Origin: RGIG3009 sp045595445
GTDB lineage: Bacteria > Bacillota > Clostridia > Oscillospirales > Acutalibacteraceae
NCBI GenBank assembly: GCA_045595445.1
Contig: JAZOAK010000026.1
Span: 1 to 63,013, forward strand
Length of the DNA stretch: 63,013 bases
Direction: 5' to 3'
This document shows positions 49,477-58,432 of the stretch, in pieces. Numbering within the stretch: the first letter of the stretch is position 1; each line of letters begins with the position of its first letter. Both the position numbers and the translations under genes were made by a program. The notes beneath the pieces are model-generated. The model was not told the DNA's origin, did not search any database, and saw nothing but the letters and a program-made list of their open reading frames with translations.

Positions 49477-50516
49477 AAAAGCCGATTACGGGCATTGCCG
49501 CACCGCTTGTTGAGTGGTACCGTCAGCACGAGCGTTCGTTTCCGTGGCGGGAAGACCCGTCACCGTATCGCGTGTGGGTGTCGGAGATCATGCTGCAACA
49601 AACGCGTATCGAAGCGGCGCTGCCGTATTTTGAGCGCTTTATGCAGGCACTTCCCACCATTGCCGATTTGGCGGTAGCATCGGAGGACGTGCTGTTAAAA
49701 CTATGGGAGGGACTCGGTTATTACAGCCGTGTGCGTAACTTGCAGAAAGCCGCACAACTGATAATGAAAGATTTCGGCGGAGAACTTCCCGATACTTATG
49801 AGCAACTGCTGACCTTGCCGGGTGTTGGGGAATACACCGCGGGTGCGATCGCGTCCATTGCTTTCGGCAAACGCGCTGCCGCGGTGGATGGAAACGTTTT
49901 GCGTGTCATGGCGCGCCTTACGGACGATCCCACCGACGTGATGCAGCCCCAAAACCGAAAACGCTTGACAGCGCTTGTTGAGCGCATCGTGCCGGAGGAA
50001 AACGCGGGTGATTTTAACCAAGGTATTATGGAACTTGGTGAAACGGTCTGTGTACCGAATGCGCAACCGCATTGCAGTGACTGCCCGCTTTTTGACTATT
50101 GTGCGGTAGCCGGTTTGGAGCGGGCAAGAGAACTACCCACGCGTGCCAAGCCAAAACAACGTCGCGTGGAACGTCGCACTGTGTTCGTGGTTGTGGCGGA
50201 CGGCAAAGTGCTGTTGCATCGTCGCCCTCCCAAAGGGCTTCTTGGCGGTATGTGGGAGTTGCCGAATATTGAATCCGACGATTTGGGTGGCGCGTTGTCA
50301 GACTGGGGGATTCGGGCAAGATCCGTTGACGTGCTGCCTAACTCAAAGCACGTGTTTTCCCATGTGGAGTGGCACATGATCGGCTATCTCGTAAAGGCAA
50401 AAAGCATTACACTACAACCTGATTTTCAATTGGTTTCCAAAGAGGAATTGGCAGACTATGCACTGCCAACGGCCTTTCGTACGTATAGTGCCATATTAAA
50501 GGAGGACGTTTTATGA
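49473..50516 (+). CDS. mutY: A/G-specific adenine glycosylase
   Basis: 347 residues from ATG 49473. HhH-GPD glycosylase with catalytic Glu in SEIMLQQTR, the helix-hairpin-helix LPGVGEYTAGAIASIA and the Asp in AVDGNVLRV; the iron-sulfur cluster Cys appear as CVPNAQPHCSDCPLFDYC (four Cys). A C-terminal NUDIX-like domain (about 240-340: LLHRRPPKGLLGGMWELPN) recognises 8-oxo-G. It removes adenine paired to 8-oxo-G. Overlaps both neighbours by ATGA, so co-translation with the ArsC-like protein and dCMP deaminase is expected. Confidence 0.96.
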   Translation: MKKPITGIAAPLVEWYRQHERSFPWREDPSPYRVWVSEIMLQQTRIEAALPYFERFMQALPTIADLAVASEDVLLKLWEGLGYYSRVRNLQKAAQLIMKDFGGELPDTYEQLLTLPGVGEYTAGAIASIAFGKRAAAVDGNVLRVMARLTDDPTDVMQPQNRKRLTALVERIVPEENAGDFNQGIMELGETVCVPNAQPHCSDCPLFDYCAVAGLERARELPTRAKPKQRRVERRTVFVVVADGKVLLHRRPPKGLLGGMWELPNIESDDLGGALSDWGIRARSVDVLPNSKHVFSHVEWHMIGYLVKAKSITLQPDFQLVSKEELADYALPTAFRTYSAILKEDVL

Positions 50517-50992
50517 AACGCGAAGACTATCTTTCCTGGGACGAATATTTTATGGGAGTCGCCCTACTGTCGGCACAACGCAGTAAAGATCCGGGAACGC
50601 AGGTCGGCGCTTGCATTGTCGGTCAGGACAATAAGATCTTGTCCATGGGGTATAACGGTATGCCGATCGGTTGCAGCGACGACTGTATGCCGTGGGATCG
50701 TGACGGTGATCCGTTGAATACGAAGTATCTGTTCGTCTGTCATGCAGAACTCAACGCGATTCTCAATCACGGCCGTTCGGGCTTAGAGGGTGCAAAGGTA
50801 TACACCACGCTGTTCCCGTGCAACGAATGTGCCAAAGCGATTATCCAATCGGGTATCAAGGAGGTTATTTATTTGCAGGATAAATATGCCGATACGGATT
50901 CGGTTATCGCGTCCAAGAAAATGTTTGACATGACAGGTGTTACCTACCGCTTGTTTGATGGGGAACACAAAGACATCACGCTGAAACTGTAA
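50513..50992 (+). CDS. Deoxycytidylate deaminase
   Basis: 159 residues from ATG 50513, overlapping mutY by ATGA, with AAAGGAGGACG upstream. Zinc cytidine-deaminase fold: His77 and Glu79 in CHAELNAI, Cys103 and Cys106 in PCNECAKAI. The substrate loop around NGMPIGCSDD is dCMP-type. It converts dCMP to dUMP for thymidylate synthesis. Pairing with mutY places it in a nucleotide-quality group. Confidence 0.93.
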   Translation: MKREDYLSWDEYFMGVALLSAQRSKDPGTQVGACIVGQDNKILSMGYNGMPIGCSDDCMPWDRDGDPLNTKYLFVCHAELNAILNHGRSGLEGAKVYTTLFPCNECAKAIIQSGIKEVIYLQDKYADTDSVIASKKMFDMTGVTYRLFDGEHKDITLKL

Positions 50993-51006
50993 GAGAGATG
51001 GCGGTT

Positions 51007-51738
51007 ATGAAAACTGTTTTGATTACGGGCGCATCTCGTGGTATCGGAGCGGCGGCAGCACGGCTGTTTGCCAAAAACGGATACGCGGTAGCGGTCAACT
51101 ACTGCTCTTCAAAAGATGCGGCGGACTGTTTGGTTGCCGAGATCATAAAGACAGGCGGCGAAGCCTTTGCGGTGCAGGCGGACGTCTCGCAGGCAGATGA
51201 GGTAAAACGGATGGTGCAGGCGGTGTACGATCGTTGCGGTCATCTGGATGTGCTCATACATAATGCCGGTATTGCACAACAAAAACTGCTGACAGATACA
51301 GAGGAACAGGAATGGCGTCGTATGATGGGCATCCATTTAGACGGTGCGTATCATTGCTGTAAGGCGGTCGTCCCTGCCATGGTACAGCAAGGTTACGGCA
51401 GCATCCTGACGGTGTCCTCAATATGGGGTGTCACGGGCGCTTCGTGCGAAGTGCCGTATTCCGCCGCCAAAGCGGGACTTATCGGTTTGAGCAAAGCACT
51501 CGCCAAGGAACTTGGCCCGTCTAATATTCGGGTGAATTGTGTGGCACCGGGTGTGATTCAAACAGATATGTGTGCCTCGTTTGATGAAGATACTCTTAGC
51601 GGCTTAGCGGAAGACACGCCGCTTGGACGGTTGGGGGAACCGGAGGAGGTTGCCGAAGCGCTCTTGTTTTTGGCATCCGACAAAGCCTCCTATATCACCG
51701 GGCAGGTGCTCGGTGTGGGCGGCGGTTTTATCATTTAA
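51007..51738 (+). CDS. Short-chain dehydrogenase/reductase, FabG/YmfI-like
   Basis: 243 residues from ATG 51007 (ATG 50998 also in frame). Classical SDR: cofactor loop TGASRGIG (7-14), NAG motif IHNAGIAQ, catalytic Ser138, Tyr151 and Lys155 in VSSIWGVTGASCEVPYSAAK. NADPH preference is likely from the following basic region. Closest in look to the YmfI group, annotated as elongation factor P 5-aminopentanone reductase, but a fatty-acid FabG role cannot be excluded. It sits next to dCMP deaminase and ends in a strong terminator. Confidence 0.85.
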   Translation: MKTVLITGASRGIGAAAARLFAKNGYAVAVNYCSSKDAADCLVAEIIKTGGEAFAVQADVSQADEVKRMVQAVYDRCGHLDVLIHNAGIAQQKLLTDTEEQEWRRMMGIHLDGAYHCCKAVVPAMVQQGYGSILTVSSIWGVTGASCEVPYSAAKAGLIGLSKALAKELGPSNIRVNCVAPGVIQTDMCASFDEDTLSGLAEDTPLGRLGEPEEVAEALLFLASDKASYITGQVLGVGGGFII

Positions 51739-51740
51739 TG

Positions 51741-51772
51741 AAAAGCGATGAGCATTGCTCATCGCTTTTTTT
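51741..51772 (+). terminator. Terminator after the SDR gene
   Basis: AAAAGCGATGAGCA and its complement TGCTCATCGCTTTT form a perfect stem ending in TTTTTTT. Confidence 0.92.
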
Positions 51773-51834
51773 ATGTATATGTGGCTTTTTTGGGGGAGAA
51801 ACTGTGAATAGCGAGAGAAAGGAGTCGTGTATCA

Positions 51835-54162
51835 ATGGACACTGGTTTTACACAGGAAATATTGAACGCTTTGCGGTTGGATGGTGTTATAGAACCGGAA
51901 AAAGCAACGGTAAAGCAATGGTATAGCGCCGTGTCCAAAGCGGCGATGTCACGCCTTTGTGCAACTGAACACAGCAAAACGAACAAAAAACGTGTTGCGT
52001 ATTTTTCGGCAGAGTTTTTAATCGGGCGAATGATCGAATCGAATTTGCTGAATATGGGATTGTTAGAAGAAGTCGAAATATTGTTGCGTGAACACGGTCA
52101 TTCCACCGCTATTTTTGAAGAAATCGAAGATGCGGCGCTCGGCAACGGCGGGCTTGGCCGCTTAGCCGCTTGCTTTTTGGATTCCGCCGCTACACAAGGC
52201 TTGCCTCTGGACGGATACGGTATCCGCTACCGCTACGGACTGTTTAAGCAACAGATCGTGGACGGCTTTCAAAAGGAGATAGCGGACGATTGGATGACGT
52301 TTGGTGACCCGTGGTCGCTTCGTAAAGACTCCGAAAAGGTGCTTGTCTCTTTTGCTGATGAGCAGGTGTATGCCGTGCCGTACGATAGTCCCGTGATCGG
52401 TTATGGCGGTAAAACAGTTAATCGGTTGCGTTTGTGGCAGGCTGAGGCGCAAACCCCTTTTGATTTTGCGTTATTCAATCAGCAAAAATACGATCAAGCG
52501 GTCAAGGAACGCGATCATGCCGAACGAATCAGCATGGTGTTGTATCCCAACGACGATACCGAGGCGGGCAAAAAACTGCGATTAAAGCAACAGTATTTCT
52601 TTTGCAGCGCGTCGTTACAGGATCTTCTTCGTAAGTATAAGCGGCAGTTCGGCACGGACTTTTCGCGTTTTGCCGAACAGTATGCCATTCAGCTCAACGA
52701 CACTCATCCGACGGTGTCCATCCCCGAACTCATTCGTTTGCTGACAGAAGAGGGTGTATCGTTCGCGGATGCGTTGCAGATCGCGCGCGATACCTTTGCC
52801 TATACCAATCACACCATTTTGCCGGAAGCGCTGGAAAAGTGGAGCATCAAACTATTTCGCAGTGTACTGCCGCAGATATATCGCTATATCTTGCGTATCC
52901 AAAAGGCGTTGGTGCGTGATCTTACAGCGCGCGGCATCATGGATACCAAATCATATGACATTGTGGACGATACGCACGTTCACATGGCACGTTTAGCGAT
53001 TTTTGTTTCTCACTCGGTCAACGGTGTGGCGCGTCTGCACAGCGAACTGCTTAAAATAAGCGCCTTACCGGAATGGTATCGGCTGTATCCCGAGCGCTTT
53101 AATAACAAGACGAACGGTATCACACAGCGCCGGTGGTTGGCACTTGCCAACCGCGAATTATCAAAGCTGGTTACCGAAACCATCGGTAACCGCTGGATAA
53201 CCGATTTGGATCAACTGAAAGAGTTGATACCGTATGCAGATGATCCGGCATTTCTACAAATGCTGCACACCGTAAAATCACTCAAAAAACAACAACTTGC
53301 CGACTATATTGAGGCGCACAGCGGTCTGCATCTGAAATCTGATTTTTTATTAGATGTTCAAGCAAAACGCTTGCACGAATATAAGCGCCAATTGCTTAAT
53401 GCCTTTTCGATCTTGGACACTTACTTTGGAATCAAAGAGGGTCGCATTGCCGATTTTTCACCCACTGCGTATCTTTTTGCCGCAAAAGCAGCTCCCGGTT
53501 ATCGGCGCGCGAAAGCCATTATTAAATTTATCAACGAGATCGCTGAACTTGTCAATAAAGATACGGCGGTTTCGGACCGTATGCAGGTTTTGTTTTTGCC
53601 GAATTATACGGTGTCGTATGCCGAGAAAATCATCCCCGCGGCGGATGTGTCGGAACAGATCTCTACGGCGGGAACAGAAGCTTCGGGTACCGGTAACATG
53701 AAATTTATGCTCAACGGCGCGGTGACTCTCGGCACCTACGACGGCGCGAACATTGAGATCGTCGAGAGGGCAGGGGAGGAAAACAACTATATTTTCGGAG
53801 CACGTGTGGAAGATCTCCACGCGATGAAAGACGCCTATTCGCCACAGAGCTATTTGCAGGCGGAACCCCGCTTGCGCCGCGTGGTCGACACCTTGATTGA
53901 CGGTACTTTTGATGACGGTGGGACGGGGATGTTCCGCGATCTGTATGATTCGCTCACCACGGGTGCCTTGTGGCACCGTTCTGATCCGTATTACGTGTTT
54001 GCAGATTTTATCCCGTATTGTGACAAACGTTTACAACTCAACCAAGAGTATCAAAACCGGGAGTTGTTCAATAGAAAATGTTTAATGAACATTGCAAATG
54101 CGGGTTACTTTTCCAGTGATAGAACGATCAAAGAATACGCAGAGGATATTTGGGGTGTATAA
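51835..54162 (+). CDS. glgP: Glycogen/starch phosphorylase
   Basis: 775 residues from ATG 51835 with AAAGGAGTCG upstream. GT35 phosphorylase: FSAEFLIGRM, DAALGNGGLGRLAACFLDS, QLNDTHPTVSIPELIRLL, RFNNKTNGITQRRWL, and the PLP-bearing Lys623 in GTGNMKFMLNGAV. It releases glucose 1-phosphate from alpha-1,4-glucans, which PgcA (22454) can convert to glucose 6-phosphate. Slightly shorter than the usual 800-840 but all key motifs are present. It is monocistronic between two terminators. Confidence 0.96.
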   Translation: MDTGFTQEILNALRLDGVIEPEKATVKQWYSAVSKAAMSRLCATEHSKTNKKRVAYFSAEFLIGRMIESNLLNMGLLEEVEILLREHGHSTAIFEEIEDAALGNGGLGRLAACFLDSAATQGLPLDGYGIRYRYGLFKQQIVDGFQKEIADDWMTFGDPWSLRKDSEKVLVSFADEQVYAVPYDSPVIGYGGKTVNRLRLWQAEAQTPFDFALFNQQKYDQAVKERDHAERISMVLYPNDDTEAGKKLRLKQQYFFCSASLQDLLRKYKRQFGTDFSRFAEQYAIQLNDTHPTVSIPELIRLLTEEGVSFADALQIARDTFAYTNHTILPEALEKWSIKLFRSVLPQIYRYILRIQKALVRDLTARGIMDTKSYDIVDDTHVHMARLAIFVSHSVNGVARLHSELLKISALPEWYRLYPERFNNKTNGITQRRWLALANRELSKLVTETIGNRWITDLDQLKELIPYADDPAFLQMLHTVKSLKKQQLADYIEAHSGLHLKSDFLLDVQAKRLHEYKRQLLNAFSILDTYFGIKEGRIADFSPTAYLFAAKAAPGYRRAKAIIKFINEIAELVNKDTAVSDRMQVLFLPNYTVSYAEKIIPAADVSEQISTAGTEASGTGNMKFMLNGAVTLGTYDGANIEIVERAGEENNYIFGARVEDLHAMKDAYSPQSYLQAEPRLRRVVDTLIDGTFDDGGTGMFRDLYDSLTTGALWHRSDPYYVFADFIPYCDKRLQLNQEYQNRELFNRKCLMNIANAGYFSSDRTIKEYAEDIWGV

Positions 54163-54167
54163 CAAAA

Positions 54168-54189
54168 GGCAGCACCGATCGGTGCTGCC
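54168..54189. terminator. Bidirectional terminator between glgP and rlmD
   Basis: A perfect 22-base palindrome (GGCAGCACCGA and its complement) between the convergent glgP and rlmD genes, with short T-rich runs outside. Confidence 0.75.
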
Positions 54190-54193
54190 CTCT

Positions 54194-55351
54194 TTATTTC
54201 TTTTCAAGACATACCACACACTCAATATGCTGTGTGTGTGGGAACATATCAAAGGGTTGAATATAGGTGACGCGATACCCGTTTTTGGTCAGCACGCGTA
54301 AGTCGCGCGCTTGTGTTTCGGGGTTACAGGAAATGTAGACCACCTTTTTCGGCGCTAACGTGATCAGCGAGTTTAGAAACGGCATATCACTGCCCGCACG
54401 CGGCGGATCCATAAATACCACGTCAACGTGTTGACCTTCCTCGGCGAGGGCTACCATGTAGTTACCCGCATCCGCTTCAATAAAATGCGCGTTTTGTATG
54501 TTATTGCGTTTTGCGTTTACACGCGCATCCCGCACGGCATCACCGTTGACCTCGACCCCCACCACCTGACCGGCGGATTTGGCGGCGATCAAACCAATGG
54601 TACCGATCCCGCAGTATGCATCCAACACCGCCTCCTTGCCGGTGAGTCCGGCAAGCTCGATCGCTTTACTATACAGTTTTTCGGTCTGTGTCGGGTTGAT
54701 TTGATAAAACGAGCGGGGAGAGATGCGAAACACACATCCGCACAGCGTATCTTCAATATATCCGACACCGTGCAGCACTTCCTCGCGCTCGCCGAGTACC
54801 ATGCTGGTTTGATGCGGATTGATATTCAGCACCACCGTGGTGATCTCGGGATGCCGTTCCAACAACGCTTGCACAAACCGTTTTTTCATCGGGAAGATCG
54901 GGTGCGCGGCAACCAACACCACCATCACCTGACCGCTCGAAAACCCGCGGCGGATGAGCACGTGTCGCAAAAACCCTTTGCGGCTGTCCTCTTGGTAGGG
55001 GAGCATTTGAAATTCGGGGAGCATACGGCGGATGGAGACGACGATCTTATCAGCGGTAGGATCCTCTATCTGACAGGAATCCACTTTGACAATGCGGTGT
55101 GTACTGGATTGGTAGACACCGGATAAGATCTCGCGCCGCCGTGTCATGCCGAATGCCGCTTGTACCTTGTTGCGATAGTGGTAGGGAAATTCCATACCCA
55201 CGATCGGCGAAACGCGGTGATAGCGGCCGAGCAGGGAAATCACTTTTTCCTGCTTGTAACCGAGCTGCCGTTCATAGCTCATATTTTGAAGCTGACAGCC
55301 ACCGCATTTTTTGGAAAGCGGACAGTGTGGCAACGTTGCGGACTTTGCCAT
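54194..55351 (-). CDS. 23S rRNA (uracil-C5)-methyltransferase, RlmD/RumA family, no TRAM
   Basis: 385 residues from ATG 55351. Iron-sulfur Cys are C10, C16, C19 (CPLSKKCGGC) and C93; AdoMet motif DAYCGIGTIGL, FMDPPRAGSD, and the catalytic Cys in YISCNPETQARDL. The usual N-terminal TRAM domain is missing. It methylates a uracil of 23S rRNA, but which of U747/U1939 is not decidable. Shares one base of its start with the end of the HD gene upstream, so they are co-transcribed. Confidence 0.92.
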   Translation of the reverse strand: MAKSATLPHCPLSKKCGGCQLQNMSYERQLGYKQEKVISLLGRYHRVSPIVGMEFPYHYRNKVQAAFGMTRRREILSGVYQSSTHRIVKVDSCQIEDPTADKIVVSIRRMLPEFQMLPYQEDSRKGFLRHVLIRRGFSSGQVMVVLVAAHPIFPMKKRFVQALLERHPEITTVVLNINPHQTSMVLGEREEVLHGVGYIEDTLCGCVFRISPRSFYQINPTQTEKLYSKAIELAGLTGKEAVLDAYCGIGTIGLIAAKSAGQVVGVEVNGDAVRDARVNAKRNNIQNAHFIEADAGNYMVALAEEGQHVDVVFMDPPRAGSDMPFLNSLITLAPKKVVYISCNPETQARDLRVLTKNGYRVTYIQPFDMFPHTQHIECVVCLEKK

Positions 55352-55932
55352 TATTTCCCCTCCAAAAAGTAGGTGGCCTCCATGTCGGCAACGGATAACG
55401 CGAAGGCGAGCGGGAACATTTCAAACGCTTTGCCGACGTTGCGCGCATCCTCGTCGCCGGCAAATCCCATATGATACCGAATGGCAAAGGCCTCTTCGCG
55501 GGTCAGTCGCATATAACCGGAAAGAATATACACCGATTTTTCACCGTGACCGTAGGGGAGCTTATCATCAATCTCATAAGTGGGAACTTTCTGCCATACA
55601 CCGTTTTCATCTTTTACGTTGCGTGTACCCGCCTTATAAAAATTGATCTTGCACACGTCGTGTAACAGCGCGGCAATGGCAATGCTTTCTTCGGTGTAAG
55701 AAAGACCGTATACGTCTTTAACACGTTCGCGTTCGAGATAGTGGTGCAGACAATCGTATACGTTCAGACTATGCTCCACAAGACCGCCCTCATGTGAACC
55801 GTGAAACCGCGTACTGGCGGGGGCGGTGAAAAAATCGCAGTTTTTGGATTCCAAATACTCCAAAAACTTATCAGCACCTTCGCGCGTGATATGCTGTTTA
55901 TAGAGTTCGATAAAACGCTCTTTCGGGCTCAT
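55351..55932 (-). CDS. HD-domain hydrolase
   Basis: 193 residues from ATG 55932. The metal-binding HD fold is seen in GGLVEHSLNVYD (His54) and ALLHDVCKINFY (His91, Asp92), and in YGHGEKSVYIL and IRYHMG later. This is the YhaM-like/HDIG nucleotidase or phosphodiesterase type; the exact substrate is not predictable. Overlaps rlmD. Driven from the promoter at 55973-56001. Confidence 0.85.
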   Translation of the reverse strand: MSPKERFIELYKQHITREGADKFLEYLESKNCDFFTAPASTRFHGSHEGGLVEHSLNVYDCLHHYLERERVKDVYGLSYTEESIAIAALLHDVCKINFYKAGTRNVKDENGVWQKVPTYEIDDKLPYGHGEKSVYILSGYMRLTREEAFAIRYHMGFAGDEDARNVGKAFEMFPLAFALSVADMEATYFLEGK

Positions 55933-55972
55933 AGTGTACTCCTTTTTCTCATAAAAGTATCATAATAATACC

Positions 55973-56001
55973 AGTATAAAGTCTTTTGCATAAAATTTCA
56001 A
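55973..56001 (-). promoter_or_regulatory. Promoter of the HD-rlmD operon
   Basis: On the minus strand TTGAAA (55996-56001), 17 bases, TATACT (55973-55978). Confidence 0.65.
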
Positions 56002-56009
56002 GATTTCTC

Positions 56010-56038
56010 GTGACAAAAGACACGGAATGGTGTACAAT
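56010..56038 (+). promoter_or_regulatory. Promoter of the DUF368 gene
   Basis: GTGACA (56010-56015), 17 bases, TACAAT (56033-56038). The leader is about 20 bases, with an AAAGGGGG site. Confidence 0.6.
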
Positions 56039-56064
56039 GTTGTGTAAAAAGGGGGTAGGCAACT

Positions 56065-56958
56065 ATGAAAACAGTTTTCAAGCGTTTTATGGTTTCCATT
56101 AAAGGCTTAATTATCGGCTCCTCCATGGCGGTGCCCGGCGTCAGCGGCGGTACGATGGCGATTGTGCTCGGCATTTATGACCGCCTGCTCGGTGCTATCA
56201 GCGGTATTCGCAAAAATTTCAAAGAAAATGCGTGGTTCCTCATTCGTTTCGGTTTGGGTGCCGCGATCGGTTTGGTACTGTTTTATGAACTGATCGGTTA
56301 TTTGCTTGAGATTTTCCCGATCCCTGTCGCGGCACTGTTCTTCGGTGCGGTGATCGGCGGTATTCCCACCTTGTTTACTAAGATCAAACCCGATAAAGTA
56401 ACGGTGAAGTTTTGCATTTCCTCCGTGCTTTGGGGTGCTTTGGGCGTTGCGATCGTGCTTGGCGTGGCGAATATTCTGGAGATTCTTAAATGGCTTGGCG
56501 CGATCGGGCCGGGTGTCACCTCGCTGGTATCCAATGCCGACAGTATCACCGTCACAAACGTCCTTTTGTGGATCGTAACGGGTTTTGTGATCTCCATTGC
56601 GTTGATACTGCCCGGTATCAGCACCTCACACATGCTGATTATTTTGGGTATTACCAGTATTTTATCCATGCCGCTTCCGGCGCTTGCCGTTATCGGCATC
56701 TCGTTGCTTATCGGCATTTTCGCCATTACCAAACCGCTCGAATGGGCGATGAACCGCTTTACGCGGCCCACGTATTGCGTCATCATCGGTTTTGTGCTCG
56801 GCTCACTCTGGGACATCTTTGAGGAACGGATCATCCCCGGGTTTACTGCACTCGGCTCGGTGTGGTGGCACTGGCTACTGACGCTTGTTGCGGCGGTCGT
56901 TCTGTTTGTTGGCGGTCTTGTCGGTCTTTTGTATCTTTCGCGTTTTTCCGATGACTAA
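56065..56958 (+). CDS. DUF368 membrane protein (undecaprenyl-phosphate transporter family)
   Basis: 297 residues from ATG 56065. About eight membrane segments; two copies of the family signature appear as AVPGVSGGTMAIVLGIYDRL and ALILPGISTSHMLIILGI, the inverted repeat expected of the fold. DUF368 (PopT) proteins were shown to return undecaprenyl phosphate across the membrane in several bacteria. It precedes murD, so both feed the peptidoglycan cycle, although a terminator and a new promoter lie between. Confidence 0.9.
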   Translation: MKTVFKRFMVSIKGLIIGSSMAVPGVSGGTMAIVLGIYDRLLGAISGIRKNFKENAWFLIRFGLGAAIGLVLFYELIGYLLEIFPIPVAALFFGAVIGGIPTLFTKIKPDKVTVKFCISSVLWGALGVAIVLGVANILEILKWLGAIGPGVTSLVSNADSITVTNVLLWIVTGFVISIALILPGISTSHMLIILGITSILSMPLPALAVIGISLLIGIFAITKPLEWAMNRFTRPTYCVIIGFVLGSLWDIFEERIIPGFTALGSVWWHWLLTLVAAVVLFVGGLVGLLYLSRFSDD

Positions 56959-56963
56959 ATTGG

Positions 56964-56995
56964 GGATGAGGCTTCGGCCTCATCCTTTGTTTTTT
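56964..56995 (+). terminator. Terminator of the DUF368 gene
   Basis: Stem GGATGAGGC (56964-56972) with TTCG loop and complement GCCTCATCC (56977-56985), then TTTGTTTTTT. Confidence 0.9.
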
Positions 56996-56998
56996 ATA

Positions 56999-57027
56999 TT
57001 GATATTTTCTTTGAGTAACAGTATAAT
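56999..57027 (+). promoter_or_regulatory. Promoter of murD and probably the genes behind it
   Basis: TTGATA (56999-57004), 17 bases, TATAAT (57022-57027). Confidence 0.75.
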
Positions 57028-57053
57028 AGTACTGTTGCGAGGAGCGTGATGAG

Positions 57054-58421
57054 ATGAACTACTCAGAATTTTATACGTCGCTGTCCGGTAAACGGGTAGC
57101 GGTTTGCGGTATTGGTCGTAATAATACGCCGGTTGTACTGCAACTGTTGGCTCACGGAGCAAAGGTGACGGCTTGTGATAAACGTTCACGCGAAGAACTC
57201 GGTGAAACGGCAGAGTTGCTGGAACGCGCCGGTGCTACGTTACAGCTTGGTGAAAGTTATTTGGACACCTTGGATGCGGATTTGATTTTGCGTACCCCCG
57301 GCATGAAACCGTATCTGCCGCCGTTTGAGGCAGCACGCGCCGCCGGCAAGACCGTGACCTCCGAAATGGAATTGTTTTTTGATCTGTGTCCCGCGCCGAT
57401 TTATGCGGTGACCGGTTCGGACGGTAAGACCACCACAACCACCGTTATTGCGGGTCTGTTGGAAGCCGCGGGCAAAACCGTGCATCTCGGCGGCAATATC
57501 GGCAGGCCGCTGTTGCCGATCATCGAGGAGATCGAAGAGTCACATACCACGGTGACCGAACTTTCCAGTTTTCAGCTCACCATGATGACTCAAAGCCCGA
57601 AGGTAGCGGTCGTCACCAATGTGGCTCCCAATCATTTGGACTGGCACACCGATATGCAGGAATATATCGATGCCAAGAAAAATTTAGTGGCTCATCAGCA
57701 GCCGACCGACCGCGCGGTGTTAAACGCGGACAACGCGATCACGGCTTCTTTTGCTGACGATTGCACGGGTGAAGTGTGGCTGTTCTCGCGCCGCCATCCG
57801 GTGGAGAGAGGTACTTATCTCGGTGAAGATGGCATCCTTTACAGCACGAATGGCTCTGAAACGGTTGCCATTATGCCCGCATCCGAGATCCGTATCCCCG
57901 GTGTTCACAACATTGAAAACTATTTGGCAGCCTTTGCGGCTGTTTGGGGTATGGTGCCGGTATCGGTGATGGCGGACTATGCCCGTACGTTCAGCGGTGT
58001 GCCGCACCGCTCGGAATTGGTGCGGGAACGAAACGGTGTTCGTTGGTACAACGATTCCATCGGTACGAGTCCGTCACGCACCATCGCGGGACTCAAAGCC
58101 TTTGATCAAAAAGTGATTTTGATCGCGGGCGGGTACGATAAGCACATTCCGTACGACTCGCTCGGTCCGGTTGCTGCCGAAACGGTATCTGCCGCTATCT
58201 TACTCGGCGCCACCGCAGATGCCATTGAAACCGCTATACGCGTGTCTTGTGATCTGCCGATCTACCGCGTGGCAGATATGACAGAAGCTGTCAACACGGC
58301 GGATCAAATTGCGAATAACGGCGATATTGTGTTTATGTCGCCTGCCAGCGCCAGCTTTGATATGTATAAAAACTTTGAAGAACGCGGCGATCACTTCAAA
58401 CAACTCGTTAATGATTTGTGA
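57054..58421 (+). CDS. murD: UDP-N-acetylmuramoyl-L-alanine--D-glutamate ligase
   Basis: 455 residues from ATG 57054. Mur ligase: N-terminal Rossmann domain (VAVCGIGRNNTPVVLQ), P-loop VTGSDGKTTTTT (GSDGKTTT 121-128), NVAPNHLDWHTDM, and the C-terminal domain with HRSELVRERNGVRWYNDSI and SPASASFDMYKNFEERGDHF. It adds D-glutamate to UDP-MurNAc-L-Ala. The M42 gene starts 11 bases after its stop, so the four downstream genes may share its transcript. Confidence 0.96.
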   Translation: MNYSEFYTSLSGKRVAVCGIGRNNTPVVLQLLAHGAKVTACDKRSREELGETAELLERAGATLQLGESYLDTLDADLILRTPGMKPYLPPFEAARAAGKTVTSEMELFFDLCPAPIYAVTGSDGKTTTTTVIAGLLEAAGKTVHLGGNIGRPLLPIIEEIEESHTTVTELSSFQLTMMTQSPKVAVVTNVAPNHLDWHTDMQEYIDAKKNLVAHQQPTDRAVLNADNAITASFADDCTGEVWLFSRRHPVERGTYLGEDGILYSTNGSETVAIMPASEIRIPGVHNIENYLAAFAAVWGMVPVSVMADYARTFSGVPHRSELVRERNGVRWYNDSIGTSPSRTIAGLKAFDQKVILIAGGYDKHIPYDSLGPVAAETVSAAILLGATADAIETAIRVSCDLPIYRVADMTEAVNTADQIANNGDIVFMSPASASFDMYKNFEERGDHFKQLVNDL

Positions 58422-58432
58422 GGAAAGACTTT

